In this document: piece after piece, positions 48,097 to 55,828 of the stretch | Layout of the letters: every line of letters begins with the position of its first letter | How positions within the stretch are numbered: the stretch's first letter is position 1 | Source: a bacterium | GTDB taxonomy: Bacteria > Actinomycetota > Acidimicrobiia > Spongiisociales > ZC4RG35 | Assembly (NCBI GenBank): GCA_028824015.1 | Contig: JAPPFC010000036.1 | Location: 124,001-188,000 of the forward strand | Direction of reading: 5' to 3' | Length of the DNA: 64,000 nt | The notes under the pieces: generated by a model | What the model saw: the letters and a program-made list of their open reading frames with translations, nothing else | Databases searched by the model: none | Told to the model about the DNA's origin: nothing | Program-made: the position numbers and the translations under genes

Positions 48097-48182
48097 CGCC
48101 ACCAGGGCCGACAATCCCCCGTTTCACCGTTGCCGCCGGCCGAATATGCCCCTGCCTTTTCACTACCCCTCCTTTGGTGGCG
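48097..48182 (-). promoter_or_regulatory. Second copy of the candidate folded RNA element
   Basis: Outer stem CGCCACC (48176-48182) with GGTGGCG (48097-48103), inner stem GGCCGGC (48135-48141) with GTCGGCC (48106-48112). The outer stem is one pair longer than in copy A. It lies upstream of a decayed gene, so it is probably a relic. Confidence 0.35.
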
Positions 48183-48238
48183 AAACGGAAAGTTACCTAT
48201 CTCGCAGGGGTCGGGCAGGACAATTCGGCAAGTGTTGC

Positions 48239-48266
48239 GTCGCGACCTTCAAGGTCTTATCGCGAC
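48239..48266 (-). terminator. Hairpin after the aminopeptidase operon
   Basis: GTCGCGA-14-TCGCGAC, with the inner palindrome ACCTTCAAGGT. It lies 36 bp downstream of the last aminopeptidase stop and has no T-run. Confidence 0.5.
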
Positions 48267-48301
48267 GATTAAACGGCAGCGACCCGGCGGGCCGCCAGGG
48301 T

Positions 48302-49759
48302 CTAGCCAGCCGCCATCCGTGAGGCCAGTTCCACCAGGGTTCGCACTCCGAATCCTGTGGCGCCCGCCGCCAGGTAGTGCTTGGCGTCCTTGGTCTTGGC
48401 CGGTCCCGGTATGTCAAGGTGTGCCCAGGAAACGTCGGCGGTGAACTCCTTCAGCACCAGTGCGGCGGTGATCCCGCCGGCCCAACGGCCTCCGGTGTTC
48501 TTCATGTCGGCCACCGGGGAGTCGAGCAGCTTGCGGTACTCGGGGGGCAGTGGAAGCGGCCAGACCTTCTCCCCTGCCGCCGTCGCCGCGTCGGCCACCA
48601 TCCTCCTGGCCTCCTCGGTACCGTAGAGTCCCGCGTATCTGAGGCCGACCGCCACCGCGGTGGCTCCGGTCAGGGTCGCCACGTCCACCAACAGGTCCGG
48701 TGATCCTTCAACCCCCAGGCTCAGAGCGTCCGCCAGGACCAGTCGGCCCTCGGCGTCGGTGTTCACAACCTCAACCGTCTTCCCGTTGCGGGCCGTGAAC
48801 ACATCTCCCGGGCGGGTAGCCCCGCCTCCCGGCATGTTCTCGGCCAGAGCGGCCAGCACCTCCACCCTCACCCCCAAACCGAGCCGGCTTATCGCCACCC
48901 CGGCAGCCGCCACCGCCGCAGCCCCGGACATGTCGAACTTCATCAACTCCTGGTTCTTGGCAGGCTTCAGGGACAGCCCTCCCGAGTCGAAGGTAATTCC
49001 CTTCCCGGCCAGGGTTAGCCGGGGACCCTCGCCGGGTCCGATCATCCGCACCAGGCGAGGGGGGCGATGCGATCCCCGTCCCACCGCCATGATCCCTCCC
49101 ATCCCCTCCGCGGTGAGTTTCTTCTCATCCCAGATCTCCACGGTCATGCCCGCCTCGGTCGCCAGGGCGGACATGGAGGCGGCGAGGTCGGCGGGACCCT
49201 GGTCCTGGGGAGGCTGGTTCACCCAGTCCCGGGCGGCGTTCACCGCCTCGGCCACCACCCGGCAACGCTCTACAGTCTCGGTCCAATCGGGAGGGACCGG
49301 AGCGGCCAATCCCACCCCCGGCACCGGTCGGTCGGACGGGCTGCTCCGGTACTCCTCGTATCGATAGCCGGCCAGAAGCGACCCCTCCACGGTGGCCGCC
49401 AGCGCACCGGGCGTCGACATCTGATGAAGGGTGGTGACCAGGCTCCCGGCCCGCGGAGCGGCCCTGTAACCGCTGCCCGCGGCCCTGCGCACGGTCTCAT
49501 GGTCGGGATCGTCGCCCACCCCCACCATCACGACCCATCGGTATCTGATCCCACCCGCGGTGGGGATCACCGCCACCTCACCCGGCTCGCCCGAGAAACC
49601 CACCCCCTCCAGGTGCTCGCCGATCCACGATCCCAGTCGTTCCAGCACGTACTCGGCGCCCGGCCCCGGCGCACGGTCAGCGCCCATGGGGACCACCAGC
49701 ACCGGCGCCTCCCCATCGGGTACGGCCGCGGCCGAACCTATGTCCGGGAGTCCTGTCAC
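48302..49759 (-). CDS. M17 leucyl aminopeptidase, copy 1
   Basis: About 485 residues from GTG 49757-49759 (TGLPDIGSAAAVPDG), which matches the ATG of its paralogue. Cytosolic zinc/manganese aminopeptidase: Lys and Asp in GKGITFDSGGLSL, Asp in MKFDMSGAAAV, Asp/Glu/Arg in NTDAEGRLVLADAL. All ligands are intact. It starts 5 bp after the stop of copy 2 in the same operon. The two copies are similar along their whole length, a tandem duplication. Confidence 0.92.
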   Translation of the reverse strand: MTGLPDIGSAAAVPDGEAPVLVVPMGADRAPGPGAEYVLERLGSWIGEHLEGVGFSGEPGEVAVIPTAGGIRYRWVVMVGVGDDPDHETVRRAAGSGYRAAPRAGSLVTTLHQMSTPGALAATVEGSLLAGYRYEEYRSSPSDRPVPGVGLAAPVPPDWTETVERCRVVAEAVNAARDWVNQPPQDQGPADLAASMSALATEAGMTVEIWDEKKLTAEGMGGIMAVGRGSHRPPRLVRMIGPGEGPRLTLAGKGITFDSGGLSLKPAKNQELMKFDMSGAAAVAAAGVAISRLGLGVRVEVLAALAENMPGGGATRPGDVFTARNGKTVEVVNTDAEGRLVLADALSLGVEGSPDLLVDVATLTGATAVAVGLRYAGLYGTEEARRMVADAATAAGEKVWPLPLPPEYRKLLDSPVADMKNTGGRWAGGITAALVLKEFTADVSWAHLDIPGPAKTKDAKHYLAAGATGFGVRTLVELASRMAAG

Positions 49760-49763
49760 GTCT

Positions 49764-51224
49764 CTAACCCTCGCTCGCCATCCGTGAGGCAAGCTCGACC
49801 AGGGTCCGAACCCCGAATCCGGTACCGCCCTCTGAGATGTAGTGCTCTTTCTTGGCAGATCTGGCGGGCCCGGCCACGTCCAGATGCGCCCATGGGACGT
49901 CGGCGGTGAATTCCTTCAGCACAAGTGCGGCGGTGATAGCGCTACCCCATTGACCCCCGGTGTTCTTCATATCGGCCACCGGCGAGTCGAGCAACTTGCG
50001 GTATTCGGGGGGCAGGGGAAGCGGCCAGACCTTCTCGCCCGCCGCTTCGGCCGCGCCGGCCACCGCTCTCCTGGCGTCCTCGGTTCCGAAGAGCCCGGCA
50101 TATTCGAGACCGAGGGCTATCTTGCAGGCGCCGGTCAGGGTGGCCAGGTCAACCATCAGGTCCGGCGCTCCCTCCGCTCCGAGACTGAGGGCGTCCGAGA
50201 GGACCAGCCGACCCTCGGCGTCGGTGTTCAGCACCTCCACGGTCTTTCCGTTGCGGGCGCGGAACACATCCCCGGGGCGGGACGCCCGCCCGCCCGGCAT
50301 GTTCTCGGCCAAGGCCGCAAGCACCTCGAGTCGCACTCCCAGACCGAGCCGGCTGATGGCCGCACCTGCCGCGGCTGCCGCGGCCGCACCAGCCATGTCC
50401 GTCTTCATGGCCTCCATCATGCCGGGGGTCTTGAGGGAGAGCCCGCCCGAATCGAAGGTGATGCCCTTCCCCACCAGGGTCAGTTTCGGACCTTCGCCAG
50501 GCCCGACCAACCGGACCAGGCAAGGAGGGCGATGCGAACCCCGCCCCACCGACAGGATCCCGCCCATCCCTTCCTCCTCCAGCTTCTCCTCATCCCAAAT
50601 CTCGACGGTCATCCCCGCGTCGGTCGCCACCTCCGACATCGAAGCCGCCAGATCGGCGGGCCCCTGATCGAGGCCGGTCTGGTTGACCCAGTCCCGAACG
50701 TTGGCCACCGCCTCGGCCACGATGCGGCCCCGCTCGGCCGCATCGGCCCAATCCGACGGCAGAGGGGAAGCCAGCAACACCTTCGCCAGAGGCCGGTCCG
50801 ACGGCTCGCTCCGATAGTTGTCGTACCGGTAGCCGGCCAGGAGCGACCCCTCCACGGTGGCAGCCAGGGCGCCGGGAGTGGATACCTGGTGGAGGGTGGT
50901 GACCAGGCTCTCGGTCCGGGGAGCGGCCCGATAGGCAATGGCCGAGGCTCTTCGCACCGTCTCATGATCGGGATCGTCGCCCACACCGGCCATCACCACC
51001 CAGTTGTAACGCAATCCACCCCCGGTCGGGATCACCGCCACCTCCCCGGGCTTACCGGAGAAACCCACTCCTTCCAGGTGCTCCTCCACCCACGAACCCA
51101 GTCGATCCAACACGTACTCGGCGCCCGGCCCCGGCTCCCGGTCGGCCCCCATGGGGACCACCAGGACCGGCGCTTTACCGTCGGAAACCGCCGCGGCCGA
51201 ACCTATATCAGGAAGTCTTGTCAT
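49764..51224 (-). CDS. M17 leucyl aminopeptidase, copy 2
   Basis: 486 residues from ATG 51222-51224 (MTRLPDIGSAAAVSDGK). Motifs GKGITFDSGGLSL, MKTDMAGAAAAAAAG and NTDAEGRLVLSDAL are complete. The N-terminal part (VPMGADREPGPGAEYVLDRL) is shared with copy 1. It lies downstream of MFS and EamA transporter genes on the same strand with a 42-bp gap, so one transcript is likely. Peptide use or glutathione-conjugate breakdown are family-level guesses. Confidence 0.92.
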   Translation of the reverse strand: MTRLPDIGSAAAVSDGKAPVLVVPMGADREPGPGAEYVLDRLGSWVEEHLEGVGFSGKPGEVAVIPTGGGLRYNWVVMAGVGDDPDHETVRRASAIAYRAAPRTESLVTTLHQVSTPGALAATVEGSLLAGYRYDNYRSEPSDRPLAKVLLASPLPSDWADAAERGRIVAEAVANVRDWVNQTGLDQGPADLAASMSEVATDAGMTVEIWDEEKLEEEGMGGILSVGRGSHRPPCLVRLVGPGEGPKLTLVGKGITFDSGGLSLKTPGMMEAMKTDMAGAAAAAAAGAAISRLGLGVRLEVLAALAENMPGGRASRPGDVFRARNGKTVEVLNTDAEGRLVLSDALSLGAEGAPDLMVDLATLTGACKIALGLEYAGLFGTEDARRAVAGAAEAAGEKVWPLPLPPEYRKLLDSPVADMKNTGGQWGSAITAALVLKEFTADVPWAHLDVAGPARSAKKEHYISEGGTGFGVRTLVELASRMASEG

Positions 51225-51266
51225 GCGCCTAACCCTAACGCTTTGCATCCGGGAATAGCAGATCAC

Positions 51267-52460
51267 CTAGGTATAAAAGGCGCCCCTCAGTCTGCTTCGA
51301 AGAGGACGCCAGGCTAAAGCGGCAACTGCGGTCAAAACCGCGGCCATCAGGAACATGGACCGGGGACCCACCACGCCGGTGACGAACGATGCGAACGGCG
51401 GCGCTATGACTTGAGCGACCCGCACGCCTGCCACCCAGGTGAGCATCACCACCCCCCGATAGGCCGGGGAACAGGATGCGATGGCATCCCGCTGCGCCAG
51501 GGTGATCACCAGCCCGAACCCGGCCCCGGCGAGCGCCAGTCCCGCAGAGACCATCAGCGGGAAGCCCGCCATCAGCACCGTGAACAGTCCGACGGACATC
51601 AGCCAGATTCCGGTGCTCAGCACCCGGCCCGAAATCCTTCCCGAGATCACCCGGACCACTCCCAGCACGGAAACCATCGCCCCCAACAGAAACGCGGACA
51701 CCACCAGACCCCGTCCGGTGCTGGCGGTCCCGAATACCTCGTCGAGCATCAGTGGAACCGCAGTCAGGGTCGCCCCCTGAAAAACCATCACCCCTATGGC
51801 CGTAACCATTATCAGGCCCAGGAAGTCCACTCCCGTCCTTCGGCGGCGAAGATCCTGATGAGCTGCCCGAATGTGCCGTATTGGAGAGGAAGCAGTCCCC
51901 CTCGGCTGGCCGACCCCCAGGCGGTAGGCCCAGATGGCGATCGGCACCCCGACAAGATAAAGCAGGAAAGGACGGAAGGCGCCGCCGCCCGCCACAATCC
52001 CCGACAGCACGGGAACCACCAACTGGGTCAGGTACATCAGGGCCAGGTTGGTGCCCAGCACTCTCAGCCGCTTCTGGTCGTCCTCGAACAACTCGCCGAT
52101 CAGGGTGACGGCCACCCCCACGATCCCCGAGGTCCCGACCCCCTGCAACACCCGCAACCCGAGGAGCATCGGGAAGGACGTGGCCAGGAAACACGCCGAC
52201 CCGAAGATCGTGAAGATGGTCACACAGGTCAGGATCACCCGCCTCCCTCCGAAGCGGTCGGCCAGATAGCCCACGAAAATCGCCAGGAATATCCCGGGAA
52301 ACGCCGCCGAGCCCTGCACCCATCCCACCACCGAGATCGAGACTCCCAGAGCATTGGCCAACTCAGGCAGGACAGGGGAGACCAGGGAGAGGTGGGTCAT
52401 GCCCAAACAGCAGACGGTCATCAGGAGAGCCAGTTGCTCCCTTCGGGATGTGGGGCTCAT
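51267..52460 (-). CDS. MFS transporter
   Basis: 397 residues with about twelve hydrophobic segments. The loop 2-3 motif is GYLADRFGGRRVI and the second half repeats the fold after a basic cytoplasmic loop (IRAAHQDLRRRRTG). The start overlaps the upstream EamA stop by 4 bp. It resembles drug-efflux-type MFS proteins (VLQGVGTSGIVGVAVTLIGE), but the substrate is unknown. Confidence 0.88.
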   Translation of the reverse strand: MSPTSRREQLALLMTVCCLGMTHLSLVSPVLPELANALGVSISVVGWVQGSAAFPGIFLAIFVGYLADRFGGRRVILTCVTIFTIFGSACFLATSFPMLLGLRVLQGVGTSGIVGVAVTLIGELFEDDQKRLRVLGTNLALMYLTQLVVPVLSGIVAGGGAFRPFLLYLVGVPIAIWAYRLGVGQPRGTASSPIRHIRAAHQDLRRRRTGVDFLGLIMVTAIGVMVFQGATLTAVPLMLDEVFGTASTGRGLVVSAFLLGAMVSVLGVVRVISGRISGRVLSTGIWLMSVGLFTVLMAGFPLMVSAGLALAGAGFGLVITLAQRDAIASCSPAYRGVVMLTWVAGVRVAQVIAPPFASFVTGVVGPRSMFLMAAVLTAVAALAWRPLRSRLRGAFYT

Positions 52461-53395
52461 GTCATACCGGACCGGTGTGGCCGCAGGTGCTCGTCCCCGA
52501 AGATGTTGGCCGTCGCCCCCAGGGTGATCATCGCCAGCCCGGCCACCAGCGCCAGGGTGATCACCTCATCGGCCCACCACCAGGAAGCCAACAGCCCCAC
52601 CACCGGGGTGACCATCAGAGTCAGATTGACTGGGACCACCGGGATGTGCCGGAGCACCGACAGGTGCGCCCACACCACGAATGGACCGGCAAATGTGGAC
52701 TGGTACACCACCACACCCCACACCACCCAGGTCCATTGGATGTCGGGAATCCCTTCCACAGCCAGGGCGGCAGCCAGGGCCGGAACGCCCCCCGACAGCA
52801 TCTGCCAGGGCGTGGAAGCCAGGGGACTCGCCGTCCAGGAGTGTCGCCGGATGTAGACCGAAGTCCATGCCGCCGAAAGGGCCGCGCCCATCAACAGCAG
52901 GTACCCCCAGATCACCCTGGGCTCGGAGAAACTCAGCGCCCAGGGCTCCACCACCACCCCTATGCCCATCACCCCGATCACCAGTCCAGCGGTCTGTAGC
53001 CGGGACATCCGCTCTCCCAGGAAGATGGCCGCCATGGGGACCGCCCACAGCGTGCTGGTCCACACCAGGACGGCGGACCGGCCGGGGGGGAGAATCTCGA
53101 GCGCGTAGAAGACGAAGATGAAGATGGCGAACAGCCGGAAGATCCCCAAGATCACGACGATCCTCCGGTCGCGAGGGTGAATGGAAGCCCGCTGGCCCAC
53201 AGCGGCGTTCATCCCGAAGCCCACCAGGGCCCCTCCCAGCATGCGGAACGTCATGAGCCACAGAGGCGGCATGTTGTCCACGCCTATCGCGATCAGCGGC
53301 CAGTTGAAACCGAGGCTCAGCACAATCGAGCCCAGGAAGAAATAGGAAAGGACCCGAGGTGCCGGTGCGGGGACTGAGGTATCGGTCACCGGCAA
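52457..53395 (-). CDS. EamA-family (DMT) transporter
   Basis: 312 residues with ten predicted helices in two EamA repeats (first about 20-150, second about 165-300). Typical pieces are MLGGALVGFGMN, SAVLVWTSTLWAVPMAAIFL, GLVIGVMGIGVVV and TPVVGLLASWWWADEVI. Likely a metabolite exporter; the substrate is unknown. First gene of the minus-strand run leading to the two aminopeptidases, and divergent from the alcohol dehydrogenase gene. Confidence 0.88.
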   Translation of the reverse strand: MPVTDTSVPAPAPRVLSYFFLGSIVLSLGFNWPLIAIGVDNMPPLWLMTFRMLGGALVGFGMNAAVGQRASIHPRDRRIVVILGIFRLFAIFIFVFYALEILPPGRSAVLVWTSTLWAVPMAAIFLGERMSRLQTAGLVIGVMGIGVVVEPWALSFSEPRVIWGYLLLMGAALSAAWTSVYIRRHSWTASPLASTPWQMLSGGVPALAAALAVEGIPDIQWTWVVWGVVVYQSTFAGPFVVWAHLSVLRHIPVVPVNLTLMVTPVVGLLASWWWADEVITLALVAGLAMITLGATANIFGDEHLRPHRSGMT

Positions 53396-53515
53396 GCTCT
53401 CATCTGGTCAAAGATATACCTCCCGCCTCCCGGCGCGTGGCTGATGCGGGTGAGATCCCCCGAGTCCCGAGCAGCAACCCGGTAGTCTCCCGCCAAGGTA
53501 CGGAAAGGACGGGAC

Positions 53516-54517
53516 TTGAGAGCAGCCGCCACCACGGGGCCGGGCCGCCTTGAGATAGTGGACAGGCCTCCTCCGCGGGCGGACATGGGGGTTGTGGTCC
53601 AACTGGAGCGGGCCGGGATATGCGGCACCGACCTCAAGATCCTGGACGGAGCCACACCGGTCGGTTACCCCCGGGTGCTGGGCCATGAACTGGTGGGGAC
53701 CGTGAGAGCCCAAACCGGAGAGAGAAGACTCCCGGGTGGAACGAGGGTTCTGGTGAATCCGGGAATCAGTTGCGGCGACTGTTACCTGTGCCACCGAGAC
53801 CGGCCCCATCTCTGCGGGCATGGAGGCCTGCTGGGAAGGGACCTGGACGGGGTGTTCACCGAGGCCATTGAACTGGAGGAACGCTTCCTGCATCCGGTCC
53901 CCGACCGGATCCCACCCGACGAGGCGGGACTCCTGCAGGTCCTGGGGACGGTGGTCCACTCCCAGCGGCCGGCGCCGGTGTCCTCGGACACGGTGGCCGT
54001 GGTGATCGGCCTGGGGGTGTCCGGCATGCTCCACACCCAACTGCTCTCCGAGCGCGGAGCGGGCTGCGTGATCGGGATCACCCGAACACCGTGGAAGCTG
54101 GAGTTGGCCCGGCGCCTGGGAGCCGACCTGGTGGGCACCCCGGACGAAGCCGCCCGGATCGTCGCCGAGGCCTCATCCGGACGCGGTGCCGACCTGGTGA
54201 TCGAGTCGGTCGGGACCGAGGAGACGGTGGTGCAGTCGATCGACCTCGCCGGGCCGGGAGGCGACGTGATCATCTACGGCACCGTGACCGGCAGCGGCAA
54301 GGAAATGCCTTACTACCAGCTTTATTTCAAGGAACTCACTCTTCACAGCCCGAGGGCCGCCCTGCCCAGGGACTATGACGAAGCCATCCGTCTCGCCGCG
54401 GAGGGCCGGATCCACCTGGCGGCCCTGGTCACCGGCCGCTACCCGCTGGAGGAGGCCAGCGCAGCCTTCGCCGCCGCCAGGACCGGGGATCACCTCAAGG
54501 TCCTTCTGGTCCCCTGA
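53516..54517 (+). CDS. Zinc-dependent alcohol dehydrogenase family protein
   Basis: MDR-family oxidoreductase, 333 residues, start TTG 53516 with AAAGGACGGG upstream. The catalytic zinc site is suggested by Cys in AGICGTDLK and His in VLGHELVGT; the four structural-zinc cysteines are in SCGDCYLCHRDRPHLC. The NAD(P) fold is VVIGLGVSGMLHTQLL. The substrate is unknown. It lies 71 bp upstream of the M24-like gene on the same strand. Confidence 0.9.
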   Translation: MRAAATTGPGRLEIVDRPPPRADMGVVVQLERAGICGTDLKILDGATPVGYPRVLGHELVGTVRAQTGERRLPGGTRVLVNPGISCGDCYLCHRDRPHLCGHGGLLGRDLDGVFTEAIELEERFLHPVPDRIPPDEAGLLQVLGTVVHSQRPAPVSSDTVAVVIGLGVSGMLHTQLLSERGAGCVIGITRTPWKLELARRLGADLVGTPDEAARIVAEASSGRGADLVIESVGTEETVVQSIDLAGPGGDVIIYGTVTGSGKEMPYYQLYFKELTLHSPRAALPRDYDEAIRLAAEGRIHLAALVTGRYPLEEASAAFAAARTGDHLKVLLVP

Positions 54518-54588
54518 GACCCGTCCCCTCGGCGCTCCCGGGCCAGTGCCCGGCGGTATGATCTCTCCCCAGTCGAGCAAGGAAGAAC

Positions 54589-55827
54589 ATGAGGGAAGCA
54601 TTCGGGGTCTTGAGCACGGACTGGAAAGAGGGAATCAACTGGGACGCTGTCCGGAAGTGGCGGTTGAAGAGAGCCCACGAGGCGATGAAACGCTACGGTC
54701 TGGGCGCCCTGTTGCTCTTCTACGACGAGAACATGCGGTACGTCTCCTCCACCATGACCCCGGGTTGGAACCGTCTCAAGCCCGGGCTCCGCTACGTGGT
54801 GCTGATCGAGGACCAGCCGCCGATCGTCTATGAGCAGGGCGACCTGGGGTTCCACCTGAAAGTCCACAACCCGTGGATCCCCAAGGAGAACATCCGGTAC
54901 TCGTACGCCTGGATAAAGGGAGCGGTGGGTCCGGCCTCCACGCAGCAGGTGAACAAGTTCACCAAGGCCCTGATCAGCGACCTGGAGGCAGCCGGAGTGA
55001 AGGACAAACCGCTGGGCGTCGACTTCATCGACATCAACCTGATCGGCGCATTCCAGCAGCACGGGATCGAGTGGACCGACGGCATGACTCCCATGATGGA
55101 GGCCCGGGCCATCAAGAGCCCCGACGAGGTCAAGGCCTTCTCGATGGTGGGGTCGATTTGCGACTACGTCCACTACGAGATCACCAACTTCATCAAGCCG
55201 GGGATGACCGAGAACCAGGTGGCGGCCTTCGGGTTCGAGAAACTCTATTCGATTCCCGGCATGGAGGACGTCGAGGACGTGATCGTGTCATCGGGTCCCA
55301 ACGCCTGGCCCAACTGGCGCAACTTCTCCGACCGGATGATCCGCCCCGGGGAGTTGGTGATCGTCGACCTGGCCGCCCTCACCTGGAACGGGTTCAAGAG
55401 TTGCGTGTACCGCACCTACTGCGTGGGCGGGAAGCCCACCGACGAGATGCAGAGCGTCTACGACGAGGCTCACACCTGGCTCTGGGACTCCATCGAGGCC
55501 ACCCGGCCGGGAGTCACCACCGCCGACGTCGCCTCCAAGTGGCCCAGCGCCCAGGAGGTGTGGGGGTACGCCGAGGAGGACCAGGCGGCGGCCAACCTCT
55601 GGGGTCACGGTCTGGGCCTGGCCCAGTACGACCCGCCGGTGATCTCCCGCATCTGGTCCCTGGACCATCCCGTCGAGATCCAGCCGGGGATGACCTTCGC
55701 TCTGGAAACCCAGCACGGAAAACTCCACCGGTTCGGGGTACGTCTCGAGGAGATGCTGTATGTCACCGACACCGGGATCGAGATGGTCTCCACCTACAAG
55801 TCTCACGAGATAATCGTCGTGGACTGA
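54589..55827 (+). CDS. M24-fold (creatinase/aminopeptidase P) protein with altered metal site
   Basis: 412 residues: N-terminal creatinase-like domain (about 20-170), then the pita-bread domain. His340 (WGHGLGLAQYD), Glu373 (FALETQHG) and Glu387/388 (GVRLEEMLYV) fit the metal site and Asp260 (VIVDLAAL) the first Asp. The next two ligand positions expected from M24 enzymes such as DddP read Ala262 and Cys272 (GFKSCVYRTY). Metal binding is therefore weakened or different. The downstream gene begins 1 bp after its stop, so the two proteins are probably partners. Confidence 0.85.
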   Translation: MREAFGVLSTDWKEGINWDAVRKWRLKRAHEAMKRYGLGALLLFYDENMRYVSSTMTPGWNRLKPGLRYVVLIEDQPPIVYEQGDLGFHLKVHNPWIPKENIRYSYAWIKGAVGPASTQQVNKFTKALISDLEAAGVKDKPLGVDFIDINLIGAFQQHGIEWTDGMTPMMEARAIKSPDEVKAFSMVGSICDYVHYEITNFIKPGMTENQVAAFGFEKLYSIPGMEDVEDVIVSSGPNAWPNWRNFSDRMIRPGELVIVDLAALTWNGFKSCVYRTYCVGGKPTDEMQSVYDEAHTWLWDSIEATRPGVTTADVASKWPSAQEVWGYAEEDQAAANLWGHGLGLAQYDPPVISRIWSLDHPVEIQPGMTFALETQHGKLHRFGVRLEEMLYVTDTGIEMVSTYKSHEIIVVD

Positions 55828-55828
55828 C

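Larger units (their letters stand above)
47950..48335. repeat. Long direct repeat, copy B
   Basis: Second copy of the 43738-44120 sequence, here joining the decayed secreted-protein gene to the 3' end of an intact aminopeptidase gene. It keeps the folded-RNA core (48097-48182) and the terminator-like dyad. Confidence 0.85.
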
